This document shows positions 41,676 to 48,983 of a stretch of DNA of 64,000 bases, piece after piece. The DNA is taken from contig JAEUJW010000039.1 in assembly GCA_016793465.1 (NCBI GenBank), forward strand, positions 248,001 to 312,000, written 5' to 3'. The stretch comes from Myxococcales bacterium. GTDB taxonomy: Bacteria > Myxococcota > Polyangia > Nannocystales > Nannocystaceae. A program made the position numbers and the translations under genes. The notes beneath the pieces were generated by a model that searched no databases, was not told the DNA's origin, and was given only the letters and a program-made list of their open reading frames with translations. Position 1 is the stretch's first letter; each line of letters begins with the position of its first letter.

Positions 41676-42395
41676 ATGGCTGCGATCATCCTGACGTCGA
41701 CGAAGAAGACGAACGGCATCACCCTCGACGACGGGTCGACGATGCACGGGTTCACGGGGGGCGTCGCCCAGGCCGGGATCAAACCGACGCAGCTCTCCGC
41801 GGCATACTTCGACGCGCTGTCCGGCGAGCTCGGTAACGTCATCCGCGGGATCCATTCGGCGGACTCGATCCCGACCCTCGATGCGAACAGCAAGAAGCAG
41901 GTGATGGACGCCATCAACGGGCGCTTTTTGAAGAACTACCCGAAGTCGGCGCCGCCATCGCCGTGGGTGTTCGAGTGGCGCTCGGAGTACCTCGTCGGCT
42001 CTCAAATCAACTGGAAGGTCCGCCAGCGAACGGACAGCGAGCTCAACGTCAGTGCCAACAACATTTATTACCTCTGCAACTTCGCGCCCCCCGACGACTC
42101 GCAGTTCTTCGTCGAGTACTCCGTTCTGATCGTCGATACCAACTCGCTCACGTCGCGCTTCATCACGAAGCTCCTGGCGTCGGGCCGGCGCGCCAGCGGC
42201 ACCATCACCATACAAGCGGGTGAACAGCCCTTTCTGGACAACGCCCTGGTGGGCGGACCGATCGACTCGTCGACGGGCGTCACCGTGACGGGGCAGTCGG
42301 GGCAGGTATGTATCAAAGTCGAGATCGGGCCAGACGCCAATAACTTCAACATCATGGTCGACGGAAAGATCACCATCGTCACCCTGGGCACCTGA
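41676..42395 (+). CDS. Probable tail fibre/receptor-binding protein
   Basis: 239 residues, ATG close behind the gp48-like gene. N-terminal helical part (FDALSGELGNVIRGIHSADS) and C-terminal beta-rich part (FFVEYSVLIVDTNSLTSRFI, GTITIQAGEQPFLDNALVGG). Position after gp48 is that of fibre genes in Mu-like phages. No specific family recognised; codon use is slightly less GC-biased than neighbours, common for fibres. Confidence 0.55.
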   Translation: MAAIILTSTKKTNGITLDDGSTMHGFTGGVAQAGIKPTQLSAAYFDALSGELGNVIRGIHSADSIPTLDANSKKQVMDAINGRFLKNYPKSAPPSPWVFEWRSEYLVGSQINWKVRQRTDSELNVSANNIYYLCNFAPPDDSQFFVEYSVLIVDTNSLTSRFITKLLASGRRASGTITIQAGEQPFLDNALVGGPIDSSTGVTVTGQSGQVCIKVEIGPDANNFNIMVDGKITIVTLGT

Positions 42396-43361
42396 ATGCG
42401 ACGCATCATCACGAGTCTCGCTGTCGACCCCGACTACCTCGCTCTCGGGAGCGTTCCGTCGCTCGATGACTGCGTCGAGGTCGGCGGCTGGCGACCCTGC
42501 AGTTTGACGCTGTTACTCCTCGACGCGCAGGGCCAGTTTCTGGCCCAGAGCGAGGCGGTCCTCAACGTCGAACTCATCACGGTACGCGGCATGCTGGCCA
42601 CCGTCAACGGCGGCCCTTACGAGCTCGCCGATCGCGTCGGGGTGTTGGCGTCGTCTGTCGCCCCAGGCTCGCTCTTCGTGCGGGTTCGTTCCTACAGCGG
42701 CGTCCCCGCCGAGGCGGCCACCATCGTCATAAACGTCGAGCAGCTCCCAATCGAGACGGCGATCCAGATGGCGCTCGCCGCTGGCGGCGCCGCAGACACG
42801 CTCGCCGCGCTCAATACCGGCACGAGCGAGCTATCTCGCATCAAGGCGTCGGCCGCGGCGGCGATCGCGGACGCGTCGCTCGCTGACGCGGGCGTCGTCA
42901 ACTCGATGTCGAGCACGCTGAGCCACGTCGTCGACAACATCATCGCCGCCCTCAACACCGGTGGCGGCACCCTTTCGAGGGTGAAGGCCTCAGCCATCGC
43001 CGCAGCGGGGGAGGCGTGGGGCGCGCTGCTCGATGGGACGGGGACGACCTCCGGCGCCGACTACGTACAGCTCCTGGCGGCGCCGCCGGCCGGCCACCAA
43101 CACGAGATCGTCTCATTCCTGGTCACCTGTGAAGTCGGAGGCGACACCGACGTCTTCTCCTTCACCAGCAACGACGAGGGCACGTCTCACAAGAGCTTCG
43201 TGCTGGCGTCTGGCGCCACCGCATCACAGACAAGCCCCTGTCCAACGAAGCCCCTCTTCGCCGTCGTCGCCGGCGCGCTGAAGATCCAGGCGGCAGAGGG
43301 CGGGATCAGCGGAATCGTCTATCGGGCCTCCATCATTTACCGCACCGTACCAACCACCTGA
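42396..43361 (+). CDS. Probable fibre-region structural protein
   Basis: 321 residues, ATG immediately after the previous stop. Two related helical stretches (DTLAALNTGTSELSRIKASA and NIIAALNTGGGTLSRVKASA) indicate an internal duplication of about 60 residues suited to a trimeric coiled coil, followed by a beta-rich C-terminal domain (HEIVSFLVTCEVGGDTDVFS). Likely part of the host-recognition fibre; unproven. Confidence 0.5.
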   Translation: MRRIITSLAVDPDYLALGSVPSLDDCVEVGGWRPCSLTLLLLDAQGQFLAQSEAVLNVELITVRGMLATVNGGPYELADRVGVLASSVAPGSLFVRVRSYSGVPAEAATIVINVEQLPIETAIQMALAAGGAADTLAALNTGTSELSRIKASAAAAIADASLADAGVVNSMSSTLSHVVDNIIAALNTGGGTLSRVKASAIAAAGEAWGALLDGTGTTSGADYVQLLAAPPAGHQHEIVSFLVTCEVGGDTDVFSFTSNDEGTSHKSFVLASGATASQTSPCPTKPLFAVVAGALKIQAAEGGISGIVYRASIIYRTVPTT

Positions 43362-43370
43362 AAGGACGCC

Positions 43371-43781
43371 ATGAAGTTCGTCACCATTTTGCTCACCACC
43401 CTCCTCTGTGCCGGCTGCGATCGCGCCCCCGACACGACGCTGCGCAGCGGCGGTGAGGAGTCCGTCGGCTCGGGCGACTCGACGGGAACGCCCGAGCCGC
43501 CGATGCCGACGCCCGCCTGTCGGTGCGACCCGGCGAAGAAGGACGAGTGCCCGCTCGGTACCGACTGCGTGCCGTACGGTGACATCAAGGACTTCAGCAG
43601 TTACTTCTGCATGGCCAAGTGCACCGGCACCAACGAGCTCGGCGGCGGCTACGTCACGAGCTGTACGAACAGCGACGGAAGCCCCGCCTTCTGCAAGTAC
43701 GCCGAGGGCTACGGCGCCGACGGGTACTGCCCGAAGTGCGTGTCCTGCGAGCTGCGCCCCAACACCCTCTTCTGCGAGTAG
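43371..43781 (+). CDS. Cys-rich small lipoprotein (possible lysogenic-conversion gene)
   Basis: 136 residues with AAAGGACGCC before ATG. Lipoprotein signal MKFVTILLTTLLCAGC (Cys16), a Ser/Gly/Glu linker and a compact domain with about ten Cys (CRCDPAKKDECPLGTDCVPY, CMAKCTGTNE, YCPKCVSCELR). Resembles host myxobacterial lipoproteins rather than known phage proteins. May alter the lysogen's surface or act in outer-membrane disruption at lysis. Confidence 0.7.
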   Translation: MKFVTILLTTLLCAGCDRAPDTTLRSGGEESVGSGDSTGTPEPPMPTPACRCDPAKKDECPLGTDCVPYGDIKDFSSYFCMAKCTGTNELGGGYVTSCTNSDGSPAFCKYAEGYGADGYCPKCVSCELRPNTLFCE

Positions 43782-43787
43782 CCGACC

Positions 43788-44156
43788 ATGTACCGCATCG
43801 TCTTCACGTCCCTGGCCACACTCGTCCTCGCGCTCGGCTCGCTTGACTGCGACCGTCCTCACGAGGTGATCAACGTCGCCGACGACCTCGAGCCGAGGTG
43901 GTCGGTCGACCCGCCCGTCATCGACATGGAGGCGGTGGCCGACACGCCGCAGCCGGCAGTCGACGTCGTCGAGTGTCTCTGGCCCGATATCATCGGGGGC
44001 GACGACACCACGACGATCAAGTACAGCGCGGGCCCCGGCGGCGACGACGATCAGAAGCTGCTCACGATCACGATCCAGACGCGCGCGCACGAGGACTGCG
44101 ACGGGTGCGTCCGGCACCTGCTGCTGAAGCTCGGCGGCGAGGTGATCGGCCCGTGA
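43788..44156 (+). CDS. Predicted small lipoprotein
   Basis: 122 residues. Signal MYRIVFTSLATLVLALGSLDC with a lipobox-like LGSLDC (less ideal than its neighbour). The body is acidic with two late Cys in HEDCDGCVRHLLLKLGGEV. No family. GTGA overlap with the next small frame indicates operon translation. Confidence 0.6.
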   Translation: MYRIVFTSLATLVLALGSLDCDRPHEVINVADDLEPRWSVDPPVIDMEAVADTPQPAVDVVECLWPDIIGGDDTTTIKYSAGPGGDDDQKLLTITIQTRAHEDCDGCVRHLLLKLGGEVIGP

Positions 44157-44260
44157 ACGTGACCTTCGGCGTCGGCCCCTGGTCCTGCAGCCGTGAGCTC
44201 ATGCTGCGCGATCTGCTGTGGGTCGTCCCGCTCGTGCTCCTGTCCTGCGGGGTCTGCTGA
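44153..44260 (+). CDS. Small hydrophobic peptide
   Basis: 35 residues from GTG 44153 (GTGA overlap) with one hydrophobic helix (DLLWVVPLVLLSCGVC). Too short to assign. May be a small holin-related or coupling peptide. Confidence 0.35.
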   Translation: MNVTFGVGPWSCSRELMLRDLLWVVPLVLLSCGVC

Positions 44261-44261
44261 C

Positions 44262-44492
44262 ATGCCCGCTGGCCTGCAGCACGCTGGCGGGATGCAACGG
44301 TCCACCCGCGCCCTCCTCGCCGTCGTCTTCCTCGCCACCGCCTGCCGCAACGGCGGCGCATGTCGCCCGGCTCCGCCCGACCCCGAGCCGGCCGACACCG
44401 TCCCCGTTGGCGGCGACGACCCCAACAAGCCGATCGAGCAACCCTCCACACCGCCGGCCCCGGCGAAGCCGGCTACCGCCCCGCCCACGTAA
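44262..44492 (+). CDS. Proline-rich small lipoprotein, o-spanin candidate
   Basis: 76 residues from ATG 44262, or 66 from ATG 44292, which gives a clean lipoprotein signal MQRSTRALLAVVFLATAC (Cys18). The mature part is short and Pro-rich (PAPPDPEPADTVPVGGDD and PPAPAKPATAPPT), the build of Rz1-type outer-membrane spanins. It precedes the two-helix membrane protein and the endolysin candidate. No nested Rz partner is obvious. Confidence 0.5.
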   Translation: MPAGLQHAGGMQRSTRALLAVVFLATACRNGGACRPAPPDPEPADTVPVGGDDPNKPIEQPSTPPAPAKPATAPPT

Positions 44493-44869
44493 TGCAGCAG
44501 CTTCCGCCGTCCACCGAGCAGCAGCAGCCGGCCCCGCTTTCGACGCGGAGCAGCCTGCTCCTGCCGGTGGTGTTCGGCATCATCAACGCCGTCCTCGCCG
44601 CCGGCGTGATCGTCCTCGGCGTGCGGTACGACGATCGTGATCAGACCCCCGGCCTGCTCGTGTGGGTCGGCGTGCTGATGATCCTGCCGCAGTGGCTGGT
44701 GTTCGCGCTGCTGCGGGCCTGGCAGTCGAGCCGCAACGCCGCGGCGCTCCGCCTCGCGGCCGAGCTCTCGACGCTCGCCAAGCGCCACGGGGGCGTGACC
44801 GGGGTGATCGATGTCGTCGAGCCGATGTTGCCGCCGGTCGAACAGCGGGGGGATCATGATCCTCGCTGA
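44492..44869 (+). CDS. Two-transmembrane protein, holin candidate
   Basis: 125 residues, ATG overlapping the previous stop (TAATG). Two membrane helices (LLLPVVFGIINAVLAAGVIV and LLVWVGVLMILPQWLVFALL) are separated by a short charged loop and followed by a helical tail. Size, topology and location near the endolysin candidate suit a holin. Sequence similarity to a named holin family is not recognised. Confidence 0.5.
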   Translation: MQQLPPSTEQQQPAPLSTRSSLLLPVVFGIINAVLAAGVIVLGVRYDDRDQTPGLLVWVGVLMILPQWLVFALLRAWQSSRNAAALRLAAELSTLAKRHGGVTGVIDVVEPMLPPVEQRGDHDPR

Positions 44870-45071
44870 GTCGCTACCGCTGCGGCCGCGGACACAGCGC
44901 TCCATCGCCCGCCGGCGAGCCGCCCTGCGCCACGACATCGAGGTCGCGGGGACCTCGAGGGCCAAGCCGCCGCGCGACTACTCGTGGCGACAGGCGGTGA
45001 TCTTGCTGCTCCTCAACATCATCCTGATCGCCCTGGCCATGCGCTGGGACGGCTACTTCGACTGGTGGTGA
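44856..45071 (+). CDS. Small single-pass membrane protein
   Basis: 71 residues from ATG 44856, preceded by GGGGGGATC and overlapping the putative holin by 14 bases. A basic cytoplasmic part (RTQRSIARRRAALRHD) leads into one helix (AVILLLLNIILIALAM) with a short Trp-rich end. May be a holin partner or antiholin; inference only. Confidence 0.5.
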   Translation: MILAESLPLRPRTQRSIARRRAALRHDIEVAGTSRAKPPRDYSWRQAVILLLLNIILIALAMRWDGYFDWW

Positions 45072-45076
45072 TCGAC

Positions 45077-45298
45077 ATGTCCCGCTTCCGCGAACTCCTC
45101 ACCCGCGCCGCCGCCTGGTGGCGAGCCCACCGTCTCGCCCGCGCCGAGGCGCTCGAGCTCGCAGCGGCCAAGCTGCAGCAGCGGGCCGACCAGCACTCGC
45201 GCGACGGCGAAGTATTGCGCGCGCTGCGGTCCCGCGAGCGCGCGGCGATCCTCAACCGCCGCGCCGCGCAGCTCCGCGAGCGGGCGGGGGAGGAGTAG
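45077..45298 (+). CDS. Small basic helical protein
   Basis: 73 residues, ATG 45077 (GTG 45068 possible). Almost entirely helical and charged (ALELAAAKLQQRADQHSRDG), amphipathic at the N-terminus. Could be a soluble coiled-coil partner in the lysis cassette; unknown. Confidence 0.5.
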   Translation: MSRFRELLTRAAAWWRAHRLARAEALELAAAKLQQRADQHSRDGEVLRALRSRERAAILNRRAAQLRERAGEE

Positions 45299-45301
45299 CC
45301 G

Positions 45302-46030
45302 ATGCCGTACGAGACCCGCTACGGCACCTTCATCGCTCGCTCGCGGCTCACCGCCTCGAAGGCGCGGGCGCTCTATGCCGCCGGCCTCCGGGTCGTGCTG
45401 CTACAGGTCGACTGGCAGCGCTCGAAGCTCGGGCAGCGGTCGATCGAGCAGCTCCGCGAGGAGCAGCGCGTCGCCGGCGCGGCCGGCCTCGAGGTCTGGT
45501 GGTGGGCGTGGGTGACGCCAACGCTGCGGCCCGAGGCGGGTCGTCGCCCGTCGGGGGCCAACGCGCTCGGGCGGCGTCTCGACGAGTTGGTGGCCGCGCT
45601 CGGATCGCCGGCGGGGTTCGTCGCTGACGCTGAGGTCGGCGGCCGCTGGACGCGTGCCCGGCTCGGCGAGCTACCTCTCGTCGCAGCCGCGGCGCGGAAC
45701 GCTGGCATGCCGATCGTCGGCTTGACGTCGCACGGGATGCTCAGCCGCGAATGGGGCGTGGGCGCCTGGGACGTCGGCCTGCCGCAGTTCTACGGCGGCG
45801 ACGCGATCGACGTCGACTTCTCGAGGCGGTGCTTGGCGACCTGGGACGATGCGCGGACGATCTGGATCTGCCTCGGCTGCGCGGACGCTGCGTCGACGCC
45901 CGAGCAGATGCGCGGCGACCTGCGGACGATCGAAGAGCTCGGCGTCGAGCCGCGACCGGGCGTCGCGTGGTGGACCGCGCGGCAGCTCCGCCACGACAAC
46001 GGCCGGCTCGCGGCCGCGGTCCCTCGTTGA
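45302..46030 (+). CDS. TIM-barrel-like glycoside hydrolase, endolysin candidate
   Basis: 242 residues, GAGGAGTAGCCG before ATG. Alternating strands and helices fit a (beta/alpha)8 barrel: strand LRVVLLQVDWQ, EVWWWAWVTP, an acidic strand end FVADAEVGG near residue 105, MPIVGLTSHGM, VGLPQFYGG and TIWICLGCAD. Acidic strand ends and the Q-F-Y motif resemble GH25-like or related phage muramidase folds. Its place after small membrane genes and before the repressor supports peptidoglycan hydrolysis at lysis. No signal peptide, so it would need a holin. The exact family is uncertain. Confidence 0.55.
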   Translation: MPYETRYGTFIARSRLTASKARALYAAGLRVVLLQVDWQRSKLGQRSIEQLREEQRVAGAAGLEVWWWAWVTPTLRPEAGRRPSGANALGRRLDELVAALGSPAGFVADAEVGGRWTRARLGELPLVAAAARNAGMPIVGLTSHGMLSREWGVGAWDVGLPQFYGGDAIDVDFSRRCLATWDDARTIWICLGCADAASTPEQMRGDLRTIEELGVEPRPGVAWWTARQLRHDNGRLAAAVPR

Positions 46031-46285
46031 TCAGCCGCGCGGTGGGAGCGGGGCGCGACCGGTGAGGACGTTGATGTCCACCGACAGCGCCCGCGCGACC
46101 GCATCGGCATCGAGAAGCTGCGGCTCGCCCTCGCCGCGCTCCCAGTTGCTCACCGTCGCCGTACGGACGCCGAGGCGCTCGGCGAGCTCGGGCTGGCTGA
46201 GACCGGCCCGGCGTCGAAGGGTGGCGATCCGCTCGCCCAGGGCTCGGCGGTCTCGTTGGCGTTGCTCGTCGGTCGCTTTGGGCAC
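46031..46285 (-). CDS. Xre/cI-type helix-turn-helix regulator
   Basis: 84 residues. HTH_3 domain: ALGERIATLRRRAGLSQPEL then AERLGVRTATVSNWERGEGE. It has only the DNA-binding domain plus about 20 residues, without a LexA-like cleavage domain, so it is closer to a small repressor or Cro. It converges with the endolysin candidate (stops adjoin) and faces the AT-rich control region, with a palindrome 5 bases before its start codon. Most likely it controls the rightward right-end genes and itself. Confidence 0.85.
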   Translation of the reverse strand: MPKATDEQRQRDRRALGERIATLRRRAGLSQPELAERLGVRTATVSNWERGEGEPQLLDADAVARALSVDINVLTGRAPLPPRG

Positions 46286-46423
46286 CAGGGCGGAAGTATA
46301 CGCTTCCGATAACGCGCAAGGTCATGCGCATACGTGACATCGCGCACGCGCTAGAACATGCGCATTTTTTATTTTTCATAAAATAAAGCGTATGATCAGC
46401 GTGTCGAAACGGACCGAACGCCC
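46286..46423. promoter_or_regulatory. AT-rich divergent control region with candidate operators
   Basis: Lies between the leftward Xre gene and rightward unknown genes. The segment 46366-46390 is among the most AT-rich in the window (TTTTTATTTTTCATAAAATA). CATGCGCAT, containing the palindrome ATGCGCAT, occurs at 46323-46331 and 46357-46365, 34 bases apart. A further palindrome is at 46291-46308. Promoters for both directions are expected but no perfect -35/-10 pair is obvious. Confidence 0.6.
46291..46308. promoter_or_regulatory. Candidate autoregulatory operator of the Xre gene
   Basis: CGGAAGTATACGCTTCCG has 6-bp inverted arms around TATACG and ends 5 bases from the Xre start codon on the other strand. 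A repressor bound here would block its own translation start region or promoter. Confidence 0.5.
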
Positions 46424-46780
46424 ATGCACACCGCCGACCTCGCCGCCCGCTTCCTCTACGCCCCTGCCCGCGCCGCCCACCTCGAGCGCCGCGCTGGGGT
46501 CCGGGCGCTCGCTCGCCGGGCCCGCGCTCGCCGCCTCCTGGCACGCCAGAGCTGCACCGCCCGGGCGCCGGCATGGACGTCCCGCCCGCCATCTCCCGCG
46601 CCCTCCGGGCGCCCTGGGAGGGCGGGTTCCGGACGATCGCCCGCGGCGCCGGCTTCGACCGGGTCGAGCCCGGCTGCGACGCGCGCCTCGCCCCAACCTG
46701 CTTCGCCCCGGCTCCCGCTGAGGCCTTCCACCAACAACCCCGCGTCGCGCTCCGGCGCGCCGCCTGACCCAACAACCTGA
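46424..46780 (+). CDS. Doubtful reading frame after the control region
   Basis: 118 residues. The first 45-50 codons (HTADLAARFLYAPARAAHLE) have normal high-GC third positions; beyond that the codon pattern decays while another frame (46573-46767) becomes good. Either only the N-terminal part is real, the region contains a frameshift, or neither frame is used. No Shine-Dalgarno sequence is obvious. Confidence 0.3.
   Translation: MHTADLAARFLYAPARAAHLERRAGVRALARRARARRLLARQSCTARAPAWTSRPPSPAPSGRPGRAGSGRSPAAPASTGSSPAATRASPQPASPRLPLRPSTNNPASRSGAPPDPTT
46573..46767 (+). CDS. Small unknown phage protein
   Basis: 64 residues (DVPPAISRALRAPWEGGFRT) with strong GC bias at third codon positions. It overlaps the frame at 46424 and has no obvious family. 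Could be an early or anti-repressor-like protein by position, but this is only a guess. Confidence 0.4.
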   Translation: MDVPPAISRALRAPWEGGFRTIARGAGFDRVEPGCDARLAPTCFAPAPAEAFHQQPRVALRRAA

Positions 46781-46816
46781 ACGATCGAACCTGTCCGAAA
46801 GACCACGAGACCAGCC

Positions 46817-47404
46817 ATGCACACCGAGACCACCACCGCCGCCACCACCGCTCCCACCACCACCGGCCGCAAGAACCGCAGCCCCAAGAACAAGCCCGAC
46901 GCCGCGACCGTCGCCGCCAACGAGGTGCTCGCCGCCACCACCGCCGAGGCGAAGCCCGCCGTCCAGCTCACCCCCGAGCAGACCGCCGCCCTCGAGAAGG
47001 CGAAGGCGAAGAAGGCCAAGGCCGACGCGGCCGCGGCTCGGGAGGCCGCGAAGATCGCCGCGCTCGAGCGGGGCGAGGAGCCGCCGACCGCCAACACGAA
47101 GGGCCTGCCCCCGGTCGTCAAGATGAACGAGCTCGGCGCCCTCGCCCGGCAGCTCCATCGCGCAGCCGGGCTCCTGGCCTCCCCGGAGGTCTCGGCTCTC
47201 AACGCGATGGGTGACCCCTCGCGCATCGACGCGGCCGAGACCGCCGCCCGCTACCGCAACATGGCTGCCCAGCGCTGGCTCGATCAGCACGACCTGCGCG
47301 CCTCCGCTGGCGCGGCCGACAACGACACGCTCGCGCCGCTCGGCCTGGCGTTCACCGCCGATGGCGATTGGGTACTCGCTGAGAAGCCGAAGGCCACCGA
47401 GTAA
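46817..47404 (+). CDS. Unknown phage protein, Ala/Lys-rich
   Basis: 195 residues. N-terminal Thr/Ala low complexity, a Lys/Ala helix (LEKAKAKKAKADAAAAREAA), then a more ordered half (KMNELGALARQLHRAAGLLA). Histone-like basic character suggests DNA binding. First well-supported gene of the rightward right-end operon. Confidence 0.65.
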   Translation: MHTETTTAATTAPTTTGRKNRSPKNKPDAATVAANEVLAATTAEAKPAVQLTPEQTAALEKAKAKKAKADAAAAREAAKIAALERGEEPPTANTKGLPPVVKMNELGALARQLHRAAGLLASPEVSALNAMGDPSRIDAAETAARYRNMAAQRWLDQHDLRASAGAADNDTLAPLGLAFTADGDWVLAEKPKATE

Positions 47405-47417
47405 CTACCCGCCGATC

Positions 47418-47454
47418 ACCAGGGCAGCCGGCCTCGCCGGCTGTCCCTGCTGGT
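47418..47454 (+). other. Strong stem-loop between right-end genes
   Basis: CAGCCGGC-CTC-GCCGGCTG (47425-47443) extended by ACCAG/CTGGT at the base. It occupies the 79-base gap between two rightward genes. No T tract follows, so an RNA processing, stability or attenuation role is more likely than an intrinsic terminator. Confidence 0.5.
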
Positions 47455-47483
47455 CGTTCACCTGCTCGAAAGGACACCCGACC

Positions 47484-48050
47484 ATGCTTCCCGAAGAACG
47501 AGTTGCCCAAGTCCTTCGCGACCTCCCGCAGCCGGTCCGCGCTGGCGACACCCGCCGGTACGGCGCCGACGAGGCCGGCCGACGACGTCTGGCCTTCGAC
47601 GTCACGGCCGGCGGTGAGCCGCTCGTCGAGGTGCTGATTACACCCCGCGGACCGCAGGAACAGGTGGACGCCTTTGCGGCGAGCCTGCGTGCCCTGCTGT
47701 GGGGCTCGGAGTGGCGCGCCGAGGACGCCGAGGCCCGCCTGAAGATCGTCCGGGAGGCGCTGGAGCGGCGCGGCCGCGAGCTCGCCAAGCTGCGTGACCA
47801 GCTTGCCGACTTCGAGAATGGTCGGGTAGTCCGCGGCGAGGCGTTCGCCATCGGGACTCCGAGCGGCGGAGTCTGGCTCGTCGGACGACCGACGGGTGCA
47901 GCCTTCGGGTTCTTTTATCGTGACTGGGCCGAGCTCGCCCGCGAGCGCCCGGGCTGGCGCCCCTGCGGCACCCGCAAGAGTGAGGAGCCGGGACATGACG
48001 AGGTCTACGTCGTTATGCGGCCAATCGCCGAGCTCGAGCGAACGCCGTAA
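47484..48050 (+). CDS. Unknown phage protein
   Basis: 188 residues from ATG 47484 with GAAAGGA upstream; the frame is open further upstream but without a start context. Contains a helical middle (KIVREALERRGRELAKLRDQ) and beta strands in the C-terminal half (GVWLVGRPTGAAFGFFYRDW). No family recognised. Confidence 0.65.
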   Translation: MLPEERVAQVLRDLPQPVRAGDTRRYGADEAGRRRLAFDVTAGGEPLVEVLITPRGPQEQVDAFAASLRALLWGSEWRAEDAEARLKIVREALERRGRELAKLRDQLADFENGRVVRGEAFAIGTPSGGVWLVGRPTGAAFGFFYRDWAELARERPGWRPCGTRKSEEPGHDEVYVVMRPIAELERTP

Positions 48051-48185
48051 CCGCGACGGGGCGGCGGACGCCCCGGCACCGCTCGCGGTTGTTGCGAGCG
48101 GCCCGCGCCTGTCTGATGGCGCATGACCTGGGGGACAGGTCGGACTGGATGACGTGCACGCCGACGCGTGCACGGGAGGTGGTGC
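48051..48185 (+). other. Structured intergenic region with three hairpins
   Basis: 135 bases without a gene. CCGCTCGC/GCGAGCGG (48079-48101), ACCTG/CAGGT (48126-48140) and GTGCACG/CGTGCAC (48154-48173) can each pair. The last stem directly adjoins the GGGAGG ribosome site of the next gene, so it could control its translation. Confidence 0.45.
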
Positions 48186-48563
48186 ATGCCGTTGAGCGTG
48201 GACGAGTACCTGGAACAGGAGCCCGGGCTGGTGAAGCTGCGGGCGGAGACCAACCCCGACGCGAAGGCGATCGTGGAGGCGGAGGCCGAGTGCCGCCGGT
48301 TGTGGGAGCAGGGCCTGGTCGGCTGGATGACGATCGCGGAAGGTCGGCATGTTGCCGCCCTGCTGACCGCGCACGCAAAGCAGGAGCGACGCGACGCCCA
48401 CGCCGACGTCGAGCCCAACCTCGCGGAGACCGCGGGCGTGCTCGTCTTCCACGGCGTCGGTCGCATGTCGCTGGATCTCGCGTGCACGTCGCCCGTCCGA
48501 GCCTTCGCCCACTGGCAACACTACCTCCGCGACACGGACGTGATGCCGGAGGTGAAGCGTTGA
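48186..48563 (+). CDS. Unknown phage protein
   Basis: 125 residues from ATG 48186, chosen because GGGAGG (48174-48179) precedes it; GTG 48168 lies inside the hairpin. Soluble, helical (KLRAETNPDAKAIVEAEAEC). No family recognised. Overlaps the next frame by one base (TGATG). Confidence 0.6.
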   Translation: MPLSVDEYLEQEPGLVKLRAETNPDAKAIVEAEAECRRLWEQGLVGWMTIAEGRHVAALLTAHAKQERRDAHADVEPNLAETAGVLVFHGVGRMSLDLACTSPVRAFAHWQHYLRDTDVMPEVKR

Positions 48564-48765
48564 TGCGGCGCAGCGAACCCGTCGCCCCCAAGCTCACCCG
48601 CCTGCTCGCGCGTGCGACGCGCCCGTCGGCGTTGCGCAACGCGATCGACGTGGTCGAGGCCGCTATGTCCGCGGCGAGCTCGACGCCTGCGAGTACATCG
48701 CGCTGCGGCACTACTACGGCCGCCGGCTGTACGAGGTTTTGATCGGAGGTGCCGCCGCGGCGTGA
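48563..48765 (+). pseudogene. Last rightward gene before attR, probably frameshifted
   Basis: Starting at ATG 48563 the frame reads MRRSEPVAPKLTRLLARATR and ALRNAIDVVEA, then loses good codon use and stops at 48742. The -1 frame from about 48655 reads GRYVRGELDACEYIALRHYY then GRRLYEVLIGGAAAA to a stop at 48763-48765 and looks like the genuine C-terminus. A 1-base deletion or 2-base insertion near 48650-48660 would explain it. No slippery sequence is present. Confidence 0.45.
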
Positions 48766-48780
48766 ACCGACTGAAACACG

Positions 48781-48799
48781 AAAACCCGCACATGCGGGT
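48781..48799 (-). terminator. Possible intrinsic terminator for leftward transcripts near attR
   Basis: ACCCGCA/TGCGGGT (48784-48799) forms a 7-bp stem; read on the minus strand it is followed by TTTT (48784-48781). It would stop leftward transcription entering the phage right end from the host side. Confidence 0.4.
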
Positions 48800-48983
48800 C
48801 ATCGTCCGGTGGCAAGCCGGCACGGCCGCCACCCAGAGAAAAGGGCACAGGCGGGGCCGAGGTAGGCCCCCAAATAACCGACACGAAGGCGCTTGACAAG
48901 TGCCAAGGAGTCTGATTATGACGGAAGTGACAAATCCGCCCGGCAAGGCGGAGGGAGAAAAGGAAGACATGCAGACCTGCTGT

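Noticed and set aside
46392..46721. Third overlapping frame in the right-end control region
   Set aside because: Pro/Ser/Arg-rich without a ribosome site; two other frames compete and none of its sequence looks like a folded protein.
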